64,000 bases of DNA from JANXAZ01 sp964504655 (GTDB lineage: Bacteria > Pseudomonadota > Alphaproteobacteria > Geminicoccales > Geminicoccaceae). The notes below the pieces were generated by a model. That model was given only the letters and a program-made list of their open reading frames with translations, did no database searches and was not told the origin of the DNA. The stretch is from NCBI GenBank assembly GCA_964504655.1, contig CAZDFD010000001.1, forward strand, positions 58,406 to 122,405, in the 5' to 3' direction. Positions 26,657 through 34,024 of this stretch are shown here, in pieces. A program made the position numbers and the translations under genes. Each line of letters starts with the position of its first letter. Within the stretch, counting starts at the first letter, position 1.

Positions 26657-27085
26657 CTACTTGCCGAGCCGCTCGAGCATCGCCCGCATCTGGACGATCT
26701 CGGCCTCCTGCGCCTGCACGATCGCCTCGGCGAGCTTCCGCACCTCCGGGTCCTTGCCGAAGGCGAGGACCACCTTGGCCATGTCGATGGCACCTTGATG
26801 GTGCGGGATCATGCCCTTGACGAAGTCGACGTCGGCATCGCCGATGTAGGCGATCGCCATGTCCTGGTGCATGCGCGCGTTGGCCGCCTTGAACGCCGCC
26901 GTGGCGGGTGTGTCGGCGGCGGTCGCCCCGCCCTGCATCATGGGCATCTGCCCGTGCTGCATCATGGGCATCTGGCCACCCGGCTGGTGACCGGCGCCGT
27001 GGCCGGCACCCTGCGCCTGAAGCTGGCCGGGCAGCCCGAGGGCCAGGACACCGGCGAGCGCCACGATCCGCGTGTTCCTCGACAT
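26657..27085 (-). CDS. DUF305 family periplasmic protein
   Basis: A 142-residue exported protein: a signal peptide (residues 1-25, cleaved after LQAQ-like sequence), a His/Met/Gln-rich linker with a tandem QMPMM repeat, and a ferritin-like helical DUF305 domain with the conserved MHQDMAIAYIGDADVDFVKGMIPHHQGAIDMAK. DUF305 proteins (for example CopM) are linked to periplasmic copper or silver handling. The Met- and His-rich linker fits metal binding, but that role is an inference here. A small Cys-rich exported protein is encoded upstream on the same strand. Confidence 0.88.
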   Translation of the reverse strand: MSRNTRIVALAGVLALGLPGQLQAQGAGHGAGHQPGGQMPMMQHGQMPMMQGGATAADTPATAAFKAANARMHQDMAIAYIGDADVDFVKGMIPHHQGAIDMAKVVLAFGKDPEVRKLAEAIVQAQEAEIVQMRAMLERLGK

Positions 27086-27152
27086 CGATCCATCCTCGTT
27101 GACGAAAGGTCGTACCCCATCGGCCCGCGGTCGCGGGCGACCCGGGCCGGGC

Positions 27153-27527
27153 TCAGCGCGCGGGGACGACCGGTGGCGGCCGCCAGGGCCCGTCGTCCGG
27201 GGACCGCCGGGCCAGCCGGCCCGTCGGCGGACGCTGCCGGCCGGACAGGCCGGGCGCCGCGGCGTCGCCGACGGCGGTGGGCAGGAGGGCCGGGCAGTGC
27301 ACGACGCAGCAGGACGGCGTGCAGCAGGTCGAAGCCATCCGGCCTAGCCGGTGCCCGATCGCCGCCGCGAGCCACAGCTCGGGCGCCGGGCGAGCGACCT
27401 CGACCGACCCGCTCGCGGGCAGGGCACGCCCGTGCGGACAGGGCGCCGCCTCGGCCGGCCGCCCGGCTAGGGCGGCGAGCGCGAGGAGAGTCAGCAGGAC
27501 GAGGCCGTGGAGGCCGCGGCGCCACAT
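27153..27527 (-). CDS. Hypothetical exported cysteine-rich protein
   Basis: A 124-residue product with a clear N-terminal hydrophobic signal (residues 8-26). The mature part begins with a CPHG motif and has a central cluster CCTPSCCVVHC near residue 70, followed by a Pro/Arg-rich tail. I do not recognise a named family. The Cys/His cluster next to a Met/His-rich DUF305 protein on the same strand, 67 bases away, suggests periplasmic metal binding or sensing, perhaps copper, but this is inference. The signal peptide and packing support a real gene. Confidence 0.55.
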   Translation of the reverse strand: MWRRGLHGLVLLTLLALAALAGRPAEAAPCPHGRALPASGSVEVARPAPELWLAAAIGHRLGRMASTCCTPSCCVVHCPALLPTAVGDAAAPGLSGRQRPPTGRLARRSPDDGPWRPPPVVPAR

Positions 27528-27558
27528 GTTTCGACGATAGCCGGGTTCGCCGGCCCCG

Positions 27559-28575
27559 TCACCGGCCCAGGCCGCCGGCCAGGAGCTCGCGGAACCCGTC
27601 CGGGTCGATGTTCGAGCCGCAGACCAGCACGCCCACCCGGGCCCCCGCCAGCCGCTCGCGGAAGGGGCCCAGCAGGGCGGCGAGTGCCGCGGCCCCGGCC
27701 GGCTCGCAGGCGAGCTTCAGGGCGTCGAAATAGAGCCGCACCGCCTCGACCATCGCCGCGTCCGGGATCCGCGCGATGCCGTCGAGGAACCGCTGGCATA
27801 GGCCGAAGCTGTAGGGCAGCGCGAACGGGGCGCCGAGGCTGTCGGCGATCGTCGCCACGCGCTCGAGCCTCACCGGCCGCCCTGCCTCGAGCGATCGGGC
27901 CATGCTGTCGGCGCCCTCGGGTTCGACGCCCAGGACGAGCGTCTCCGGGCTCGCCTGCTTGACCGCGGCCGCCACCCCGGCCGCCAGCCCGCCACCGCCG
28001 ATCGGCACGATCACGGCGTCGAGCCGGCCGGCCTGATCGAGCCATTCGAGCCCGAGCGTGCCGGTGCCGAGGGCAACGGCCTCGCCCTCGAAGGGGTGGA
28101 CAAGGAGCCGGCCCTCCTCGGCCACCACCCGCTCCACGAGATCGAAGGCGACCCTCACATCCGGTGCCGGCACGACCTCGCCACCCTGCCGCCGCACCTT
28201 CCGGACCCGCGCCGGGCTGGCCGACGCCAGCATCACGACCTTGGCGTGGACCCCGAGCCGGCGGGCCGCCCAGGCGGCGGCGATCGCGTGGTTGCCGGCG
28301 GAGACCGCGGTCACCCCCCGCACCAGCGCCTCGGGCGGCGCTGCGAGCAGGCTCGCGAGCGCACCGCGCGCCTTGAACGAGCCGGTGTGCTGAAACAGCT
28401 CGAGCTTGAGCACCACTCGGGTGCGCGGCGGCAGGCGGTCGGCGATCTCCTCGCCGGTCCATTCGAGGATGGGCGTGCGCGCGATCCGCCCGGCTAGCCG
28501 CGCCGCCGTGGCGCGGATGGCCGCGAGGCTCGGCGCTGGTGCGGGCGGTAGCGGGTCGGATGTGGTCGGGCTCAC
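27559..28575 (-). CDS. Threonine/serine dehydratase-like PLP enzyme
   Basis: A fold-type II PLP enzyme of 338 residues. The PLP lysine lies in TGSFKARGA (Lys68), the phosphate-binding glycine loop is GGGGLAAG near residue 187, and SAGNHAIAAAWAARRLG is the substrate-binding motif of threonine/serine dehydratases. No C-terminal ACT domain follows, so it is the short catabolic type rather than biosynthetic IlvA. A serine racemase or hydroxyaspartate dehydratase activity cannot be excluded. I use the GTG at 28573-28575 (SPTTSDPL); upstream codons are unconserved. Confidence 0.85.
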   Translation of the reverse strand: MSPTTSDPLPPAPAPSLAAIRATAARLAGRIARTPILEWTGEEIADRLPPRTRVVLKLELFQHTGSFKARGALASLLAAPPEALVRGVTAVSAGNHAIAAAWAARRLGVHAKVVMLASASPARVRKVRRQGGEVVPAPDVRVAFDLVERVVAEEGRLLVHPFEGEAVALGTGTLGLEWLDQAGRLDAVIVPIGGGGLAAGVAAAVKQASPETLVLGVEPEGADSMARSLEAGRPVRLERVATIADSLGAPFALPYSFGLCQRFLDGIARIPDAAMVEAVRLYFDALKLACEPAGAAALAALLGPFRERLAGARVGVLVCGSNIDPDGFRELLAGGLGR

Positions 28576-28756
28576 GGCGCGGACTGTCGTCGCCGTGTCC
28601 GCGCCGGTCAACGGCGAGGTCCGCAGACGCTCGGGGGCTCCCCTGGACGGCCGGATCGGGTTAGGAGAATGCGATCGGCCCGACGCTGCTCGGGGGCTTG
28701 ACGGTCGTTCACCCTTCGCGCGATCAAGGCCTTCGATCTCGACTGGAGGTAGAGGC

Positions 28757-29146
28757 TTGGCACGACCCTCCCTGGCCAAGCTGCGGCCGCCGCCCGACCC
28801 GCGGGCGAGCCTGATCGGCGAGGCGGTGGCGCTGCTCGAGCAGGACCTGCTCCGGGTGCGGGAGCAGCCGGGCCGGGCACCGCGCACCGCCAAGCTGCTC
28901 GACGAGGGCGTGCCCAAGAAGGCCAAGAAGGTCGGCGAGGAGGCGGTCGAGCTGGCGCTCGATGCGGTCGCGGGCGAGCGCGGCGCGGTGATCGGCGAGA
29001 CCGCCGACCTGGTCTACCATCTGGTCGTGCTGCTCGACGCCCTCGGCATCGGCTGGGACGAGGTCGCGGCCGAGCTCGGCCGCCGCCGCGACCGCTTCGG
29101 CGTGGCCGAAAAGCTGCCGAAGGCGCCGGCCGAGCCGGTCCCCTGA
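28757..29146 (+). CDS. Phosphoribosyl-ATP pyrophosphatase-like protein (HisE family)
   Basis: A 129-residue helical protein with the MazG/HisE-type metal-binding signature KKVGEEAVELALDAV and ETADLVYHLVVLLD. HisE hydrolyses phosphoribosyl-ATP in the second step of histidine synthesis. The start is TTG at 28757 with GGAGG 8 bases upstream; no ATG or GTG fits better. The gene stands alone between two minus-strand genes rather than in a his operon. It could be the cell's HisE or another nucleotide pyrophosphohydrolase; a his operon elsewhere would decide. Confidence 0.8.
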   Translation: MARPSLAKLRPPPDPRASLIGEAVALLEQDLLRVREQPGRAPRTAKLLDEGVPKKAKKVGEEAVELALDAVAGERGAVIGETADLVYHLVVLLDALGIGWDEVAAELGRRRDRFGVAEKLPKAPAEPVP

Positions 29147-29158
29147 GCGATCCGCGGA

Positions 29159-30073
29159 TCAGCCGAGGCCGACCCGCACAATCAGGAGGATCCCCACCGC
29201 GACCAGCGCTTGGCCGATCAGCTCCTGGCGATTGGCGCGCTCCCGGAAGATCCGACGGCCGACCAGTAGCGCCATCAGCATCTCGACGAGGCCGAGCGTG
29301 CGGACCGAGGCCGCCGGGGCGAGCGAGAAGGCCGTGAACCAGCCGGCCGAGCCGAGCGCCCCCATTGTGCCGGCGAGGAGCGAGGCCCGCCAGGCGCGCA
29401 GCACCGCCAGGACGACCGGACGGTCGGCGAGCCAGAGCCAGCCGACCAGGAGCACCGTCTGCAGCGCCTGCGCGAGCAGGAGCGCCCAGGCGGCGGCCGG
29501 GAGCGAGCCGGGCCCTCCGGCCGCGAGGATCGCCGCCCGGTAGGCGACCGCGGCGAGGGCGAAGCCGGCGCCCGTCGCGAGCCCGCGCCAGCCGACCGCT
29601 CGCGCCTCGGCGCCGAGCAGGTCGGCGGGCGCCAGCCCCTTGCCCGAGAGCAGCAGGACCCCGGCCGTGGCGAGCACCACAGCGAGCCAGCCCGCGGCCG
29701 GCAGGAGATCGCCCAGGAGCAGCCACCCGCCCACCGCGATCAAGAGGATCTCGGTCTTCGACCAGGCCACGCCGACCGCGAAGTTGCGCCGGCCCATGAG
29801 GTCGAGGAGGAGGAGGGTGGCGAGGATCTGGGCCACCGCGCCGACCGGCAGGGCGACCAGGAAGCCGGTCGCGCCGAGGTCGACCGGGCGCGGGTCGAGC
29901 CGGACGGCGAGGAGCAGCAGGAGCAGACTCGCCGGCAGGCCGTAGAGGAAACGGACCAGCGTGGCGCCGACCCCGCCGAGCTCGGCCACGAGGCCGCGCT
30001 GGAGGGCGTTGCGCGCGGTCTGGGCGGCCGCCGCCGCCACCGTGACCGGGATCCAGAGCCAGCCGGGCAGCAT
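29159..30073 (-). CDS. EamA-family drug/metabolite transporter
   Basis: A 304-residue inner-membrane protein with about 10 hydrophobic segments arranged as two EamA repeats, as in the DMT superfamily. Recognisable points are the VRFLYGLPASLLLLL second helix and the second-repeat end AASVRTLGLVEMLMALLVGRRIFRER. Substrate unknown; relatives export metabolites or amino acids. Start ATG of MLPGWLWIPV. It converges on the hisE-like gene 12 bases away. A perfect 20-base GC palindrome lies at 30105-30124 just upstream of its start. Confidence 0.85.
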   Translation of the reverse strand: MLPGWLWIPVTVAAAAAQTARNALQRGLVAELGGVGATLVRFLYGLPASLLLLLLAVRLDPRPVDLGATGFLVALPVGAVAQILATLLLLDLMGRRNFAVGVAWSKTEILLIAVGGWLLLGDLLPAAGWLAVVLATAGVLLLSGKGLAPADLLGAEARAVGWRGLATGAGFALAAVAYRAAILAAGGPGSLPAAAWALLLAQALQTVLLVGWLWLADRPVVLAVLRAWRASLLAGTMGALGSAGWFTAFSLAPAASVRTLGLVEMLMALLVGRRIFRERANRQELIGQALVAVGILLIVRVGLG

Positions 30074-30568
30074 CGGCGGGCGGCCTCGTCCGTTGCTGGT
30101 CCGACCGGCGCCGGCCGGCGCCGGAATACCGCAGATGCCCGGCTTAGGCCGCCAGGTCTCCCGGCGGAAGCCCCGTGCACACCCAAGGGAGCGGCGCGGC
30201 GTGGAGGGCGCGGCGTCGAAAGGCCTCTCCAGGTCCGGCGAGGAAGGAGGCGTCGCCCGGAGCGGCGGCGTCGATCCGCTCGTCGTGGGCTTCCGCGGCC
30301 GGGTCGTGAAGCGTACCGAGGAGCGCTTCCTCGCGAGCTTCGGAGGCCTGCCAACGATCGCCGGCGCGCGTGGCGATCCCGACGTCGGTCCGGCTGCACG
30401 AGGCCGGCCGGGACAGGTGTCCCTTCCCGCGCGATCCAGGCTTCGCGGGCACTGCGCGAGCGGATCGGCGGCCGGCTGCCGTTGGCGCTGCGCGATCCGG
30501 CCCCGAGGAGGCGCTCGCGTCCACCCGGGCCGCGTGGAACGCCCGCCTCGGCCGAGCCGGCGCTCGCC
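30074..30568. other. Intergenic stretch without recognisable gene
   Basis: About 495 bases between the EamA gene and lolD. Frames are open on both strands because of the high G+C, but none shows family similarity, a good start with ribosome-binding site, or membrane or motif patterns. It contains the palindrome at 30105-30124, which could be a hairpin in the EamA leader. I see no tRNA, no repeat and no clear promoter. It is the largest apparently empty region in the window. Confidence 0.6.
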
Positions 30569-31258
30569 TCAGCCGGCGGTCGGCTCGAGGCGCCCCTCGA
30601 CCAGCCGCCAGACCCGGTCGGTGCGCCGCGCCAGCTCCGGGTCGTGGGTCACGAGGAGGACCGCCGTGCCGGCCTCGCGCACCACCTCGAGGAGCAGGTC
30701 GAGCACCTCGGCCGCGGTGTGCGGGTCGAGATTGCCCGTGGGCTCGTCGGCCAGGAGGAGCGCCGGGCGGTTGGCGAGGGCGCGGGCGATCGCGACGCGC
30801 TGCTGCTCGCCGCCCGACAGTCGGCCGGGGCGGTGGTCCGCTCGGGCGCCGAGGCCCAGCCGGTCCAGAAGAGCGCGGGCGCGCGCCTCGGCGCTGCCAC
30901 GGGCGACGCCGGCCAGGAGCTGCGGCAGGACGACGTTCTCGGCCGCAGTGAAGTCGGCCAGGAGGTGGTGGAGCTGGTAGACGAAGCCGATCCGGGCGCG
31001 TCTCAGCCGGGTCCGCTCGGCATCCCGCAGCCCGCTCGTGGCGCGGCCCTCGATCGCCACCTCGCCGGCCGTCGGCCGCTCCAGCAGGCCCGCGATGTGG
31101 AGGAGCGTCGACTTGCCCGAGCCCGAGGGGCCGACCAGCGCCGCGAGCGTTCCGGCCGCGAGCTCGAGCTCGGCGCCCCTGAGGATCTCGAGGGTGAGCC
31201 CGCCCTGCGCGAAGCTCCGCCGGATCGCGGACAGGCGCAGCACGGGCGGCGGGTTCAT
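30569..31258 (-). CDS. lolD: Lipoprotein-releasing system ATP-binding protein LolD
   Basis: ATPase of the LolCDE transporter that extracts outer-membrane lipoproteins from the inner membrane. The 229 residues contain Walker A GPSGSGKST, the Q-loop region FVYQLHHLLADFTAAENV (LolD-typical), the signature LSGGEQQR and Walker B LLLADEPTGNLD. Its ATG overlaps the permease stop (ATGA). With lnt at 2376-3956 the window covers two steps of lipoprotein maturation. Confidence 0.95.
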   Translation of the reverse strand: MNPPPVLRLSAIRRSFAQGGLTLEILRGAELELAAGTLAALVGPSGSGKSTLLHIAGLLERPTAGEVAIEGRATSGLRDAERTRLRRARIGFVYQLHHLLADFTAAENVVLPQLLAGVARGSAEARARALLDRLGLGARADHRPGRLSGGEQQRVAIARALANRPALLLADEPTGNLDPHTAAEVLDLLLEVVREAGTAVLLVTHDPELARRTDRVWRLVEGRLEPTAG

Positions 31259-32499
31259 TCGTAACGCAGTGCCTCGACCGGATCGAGCCGGGCGGCGCGG
31301 AAGGCCGGGTAGAGCGTGGCGAGCAGGGAGAGGACGAGGCCCATCGCCACCACCCGCGCGGTCGAGGCGAACTCGACGCGGGCCGGAAGCTGGGACAGGA
31401 AGCGGATCTCGGCCGCCCACAGCTCGGCCCCGGTGAGCCCCTCGAGCCAGCCGCGGATGGTGTCGATGTTGAGCGCGAAGGCGAGACCCAGCACCAGCCC
31501 GGAGGCCGTGCCCACCACCCCCAAGGTGGCACCGGCCAGGACGAAGACGCGCAGGATCGCGGCGCGCGTGGCGCCCACCGTGCGTAGCACGGCGATGTCG
31601 CGACCCTTGGAGCGCACCAGCATGGTGAGGCCGGTCACGATGTTGAACGCCGCCACGAGGACGATCAGCGTCAGGATCAGGAACATGACGTTGCGTTCGG
31701 TCTCGAGCGCGGCGAAGAAGTGGCGGTTGAGCTGCTGCCAGTCGACCAACCGGCCGGCGCCGCCGGTGGCGGCCAGCAGCGCCGGGCGCAGGGAGCGCAC
31801 CGCCTCGGGGTCGGCGATCATGACCTCGACCGCGCTCGCCCGGCCGTCGAGCTCGAGCCAGGCCTGGGCGTCGGCGAGCCGGACGAAGACGAAGCTCGAA
31901 TCGTACTCGAACATGCCGACCTCGAAGACCGCCCCGACCTCGAAGGAGCGGATGCGCGGCATCGTGCCGAACGGCGTCGCCGTGCCCTTGGGCGAGATCA
32001 GCGCCAGGCGCGAGCCCGGGCCGAGCCCCAGGCGCTGGGCCAGCCTCGAGCCGACCGCGATCCGCCCGCCCGCCTCGAGCGCGCCGAGACTGCCCTCGCG
32101 CACGGCCCGGGCGAAGATCGCCCGCGCCTCGAGATCGGCCGGCCGCACCCCGCGCAGCACCACGCCGGCGGCCGCCCCATTGGCGGTCGCCATCGCCTGG
32201 CCCTCGACATAAGGCGTCACCTCGACCACGCCCGGAACCCCGCGCAGCCGCTCGGCCAGGGCGTCGAAGTCGGCGAGCCCCTCGGGCCCGGCCACCACCG
32301 AGGCGTGGCCGTTGAAGCCGAGTACGCGGCCCAGCAGCTCGTGGCGGAAGCCGTTCATGACCGCGAGCACGACGATCAGCGTGCCCACGCCGAGCGCGAT
32401 GCCCACGAGCGCGAAGCCCGCCACCAGCGAGACGAAGCCCTCGCCTTTGCGCGGCCGCAGATAGCGGAAGGCGACCAGCCGCTCGGCCGGGCTCAGCAT
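31255..32499 (-). CDS. Lipoprotein-releasing system permease LolC/LolE
   Basis: Inner-membrane permease of 414 residues with the MacB/FtsX topology: one N-terminal helix (about 25-50), a large periplasmic domain and three C-terminal helices. The N-terminal RLVAFRYLRPRKGEGFVSLV and the FtsX motif NIVTGLTMLVRSKGRDIAVLRTVGAT are typical. As in many alphaproteobacteria only one permease gene is present, so it probably forms a homodimer (LolF type) with LolD. It starts 1 base after proS ends. Confidence 0.94.
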   Translation of the reverse strand: MLSPAERLVAFRYLRPRKGEGFVSLVAGFALVGIALGVGTLIVVLAVMNGFRHELLGRVLGFNGHASVVAGPEGLADFDALAERLRGVPGVVEVTPYVEGQAMATANGAAAGVVLRGVRPADLEARAIFARAVREGSLGALEAGGRIAVGSRLAQRLGLGPGSRLALISPKGTATPFGTMPRIRSFEVGAVFEVGMFEYDSSFVFVRLADAQAWLELDGRASAVEVMIADPEAVRSLRPALLAATGGAGRLVDWQQLNRHFFAALETERNVMFLILTLIVLVAAFNIVTGLTMLVRSKGRDIAVLRTVGATRAAILRVFVLAGATLGVVGTASGLVLGLAFALNIDTIRGWLEGLTGAELWAAEIRFLSQLPARVEFASTARVVAMGLVLSLLATLYPAFRAARLDPVEALRYE

Positions 32500-33789
32500 T
32501 CAGCCCTGGAGGCGGGCGAGGAGTGCTTCGAGGTCGAGCTCCTGGCGGGCGCCGCTGCGGCGCTCCTTGAGCTCGACGGTGCCGGCCTTGGCGCCGCGCG
32601 GCCCGACCGTGACCTGCAGCGGCAGGCCGATCAGGTCCATGGTCGCGAACTTGACGCCCGCACGCTCGTCGCGGTCGTCGACCAGAACCGACACCCCGGC
32701 GGCTTGGAGCCGGGCCTCGAGCGCCTCGGCCATGGCGGTGGTGGCCGGGTCGTCGGGCCGCAGGTTGACGAGTCCGACCCGGAACGGCGCCACCGGCTCG
32801 GGCCAGACGATCCCCTGCTCGTCGTGGTGCGCCTCGATGATGGCGCCCACGAGCCGCGACACCCCGATCCCGTAGGAGCCCATCTCGACCAAAACCTCGC
32901 GCCCGTCCGGGCCGGTGACGGAGGCGCCCATCGGCTTCGAGTACTTGGTCCCGAAGTAGAAGATGTGGCCGACCTCGATGCCGCGCCCGGCCCGGAGCCG
33001 CTCCGCCGGCAGCGGGCAGGCGGCTGGATCGTGCTTGTCGTCGGTCGCGGCGTAGAGCGCCTTGAGCCGGGCGATGTCGAGGTCCGGGGCCCCGAGGTCG
33101 ATCTCCTCGAAGGCCCGGTCGTAGAACACTTGGCTCTCGCCGGTCTGTGCCAGGATCTGGAACTCGTGGCTCATGTTGCCGCCGATCGGGCCGGATTCGG
33201 CCTGCATCGGGATGGCGGTCAGTCCCATCCGCCGGAACGCCCTGAGGTAGGCCACGAACATCGCGTCGTAGGACCGGTGCGCGCCGGCCACGTCCAGATC
33301 GAAGCTGTAGGCGTCCTTCATGAGGAACTCGCGGCCGCGCATCACCCCGAACCGCGGCCGGATCTCGTCGCGGAACTTCCACTGGATATGGTACAGGTTG
33401 AGCGGCAATTGGCGGTAGCTCTTGACATGCCGGCGGAAGATCTCGGTGACGTTCTCCTCGTTGGTCGGCCCATAGAGCATCCGGCGTTCGTGACGGTCGA
33501 GGATCCTGAGCATTTCCGGCCCGTAGGCGTCGTAGCGGCCGCTCTCGATCCACAGATCGGCCGGCTGGATCGTCGGCATCAGGATCTCGATGGCACCGGC
33601 CCGGTCCATCTCCTCGCGGACGATCTGCTCGACCTTCTTGAGGACCGCGAGGCCCAGCGGCAGCCAGCTGTAGATGCCGGCGGCGAGCTGCTGGACCAGG
33701 CCGGCCCGGAGCATCAGCCGGTGCGAGACGATCTCGGCCTCGGCCGGCGCCTCCTTGAGGACGGGCAGGAAGTAGCGCGACAGACGCAT
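32500..33789 (-). CDS. proS: Prolyl-tRNA synthetase, short alphaproteobacterial type
   Basis: Class II synthetase charging tRNA-Pro. At 429 residues it is the short form lacking the INS editing domain, common in alphaproteobacteria. The N-terminus MRLSRYFLPVLKEAPAEAEI, motif 1/2 regions (LLPLGLAVLKK-like; YHIQWKFRDEIRPRFGVMRGREFLMKDAYSFD) and the C-terminal anticodon-binding domain (LVNLRPDD...VLVDDRDERAGVKFATMDLIGLP) are all present. It heads proS-lolC-lolD; a promoter-like sequence lies upstream. Confidence 0.97.
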   Translation of the reverse strand: MRLSRYFLPVLKEAPAEAEIVSHRLMLRAGLVQQLAAGIYSWLPLGLAVLKKVEQIVREEMDRAGAIEILMPTIQPADLWIESGRYDAYGPEMLRILDRHERRMLYGPTNEENVTEIFRRHVKSYRQLPLNLYHIQWKFRDEIRPRFGVMRGREFLMKDAYSFDLDVAGAHRSYDAMFVAYLRAFRRMGLTAIPMQAESGPIGGNMSHEFQILAQTGESQVFYDRAFEEIDLGAPDLDIARLKALYAATDDKHDPAACPLPAERLRAGRGIEVGHIFYFGTKYSKPMGASVTGPDGREVLVEMGSYGIGVSRLVGAIIEAHHDEQGIVWPEPVAPFRVGLVNLRPDDPATTAMAEALEARLQAAGVSVLVDDRDERAGVKFATMDLIGLPLQVTVGPRGAKAGTVELKERRSGARQELDLEALLARLQG

Positions 33790-33822
33790 GGGAACCTTGC
33801 GGGTCGGGTCGAAGGCGGGCGC

Positions 33823-33851
33823 ACTCTAGTGGCCGCCCCGGGGTGCCGCAA
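33823..33851 (-). promoter_or_regulatory. Candidate sigma-70 promoter of proS-lolCD
   Basis: On the minus strand TTGCGG (33846-33851) and TAGAGT (33823-33828) are separated by exactly 17 bases, leaving about 25-30 bases of leader before the proS ATG. Both hexamers deviate from consensus, which is common in high-GC genomes. No other promoter-like pair stood out in this divergent region. Confidence 0.35.
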
Positions 33852-33880
33852 CCGCGCGGCCGGCCAAGCGCCACCGCCCC

Positions 33881-33909
33881 TTGTCGCCGAGCCGTCATCA
33901 TCCTAGGTT
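33881..33909 (+). promoter_or_regulatory. Candidate promoter of the thiamine operon
   Basis: TTGTCG (33881-33886) and TAGGTT (33904-33909) with 17 bases between them. A start site about 7 bases after the -10 box would be near 33916, which is where the outer stem of the TPP riboswitch begins. That agreement is the main support for the call. Confidence 0.5.
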
Positions 33910-33914
33910 GGCCG

Positions 33915-34024
33915 CATCTCAACGGGGAGCCCTGCCGTGGCCGCTGCCACGCCCGGGCTGAGAGGCGCGCGAGCGCGACCCGTCGAACCTGATCCGGGTC
34001 ATGCCGGCGAAGGGAGTTGAGATG
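33915..34024 (+). ncRNA. TPP riboswitch (THI element)
   Basis: Thiamine pyrophosphate aptamer controlling the operon downstream. Conserved blocks are present in order: ACGGGGAGCCC, GGGCTGAGAGGCGC, GACCCGTCGAACCTGATC and CGGGTCATGCCGGCGAAGGGAG. The closing stem P1 is a perfect 9-bp pairing of CATCTCAAC (33915-33923) with GTTGAGATG (34016-34024). The right strand of P1 includes the thiM-thiE start codon (34022-34024) and abuts the AGGGAG ribosome-binding site. TPP binding, which stabilises P1, should therefore block translation directly, without a separate expression platform. Confidence 0.95.

Noticed and set aside
31720..33906. A 728-codon plus-strand frame opposite lolC and proS
   Set aside because: Antisense shadow of two confidently identified genes; its composition (His/Arg/Asp-rich) is typical of such shadows.
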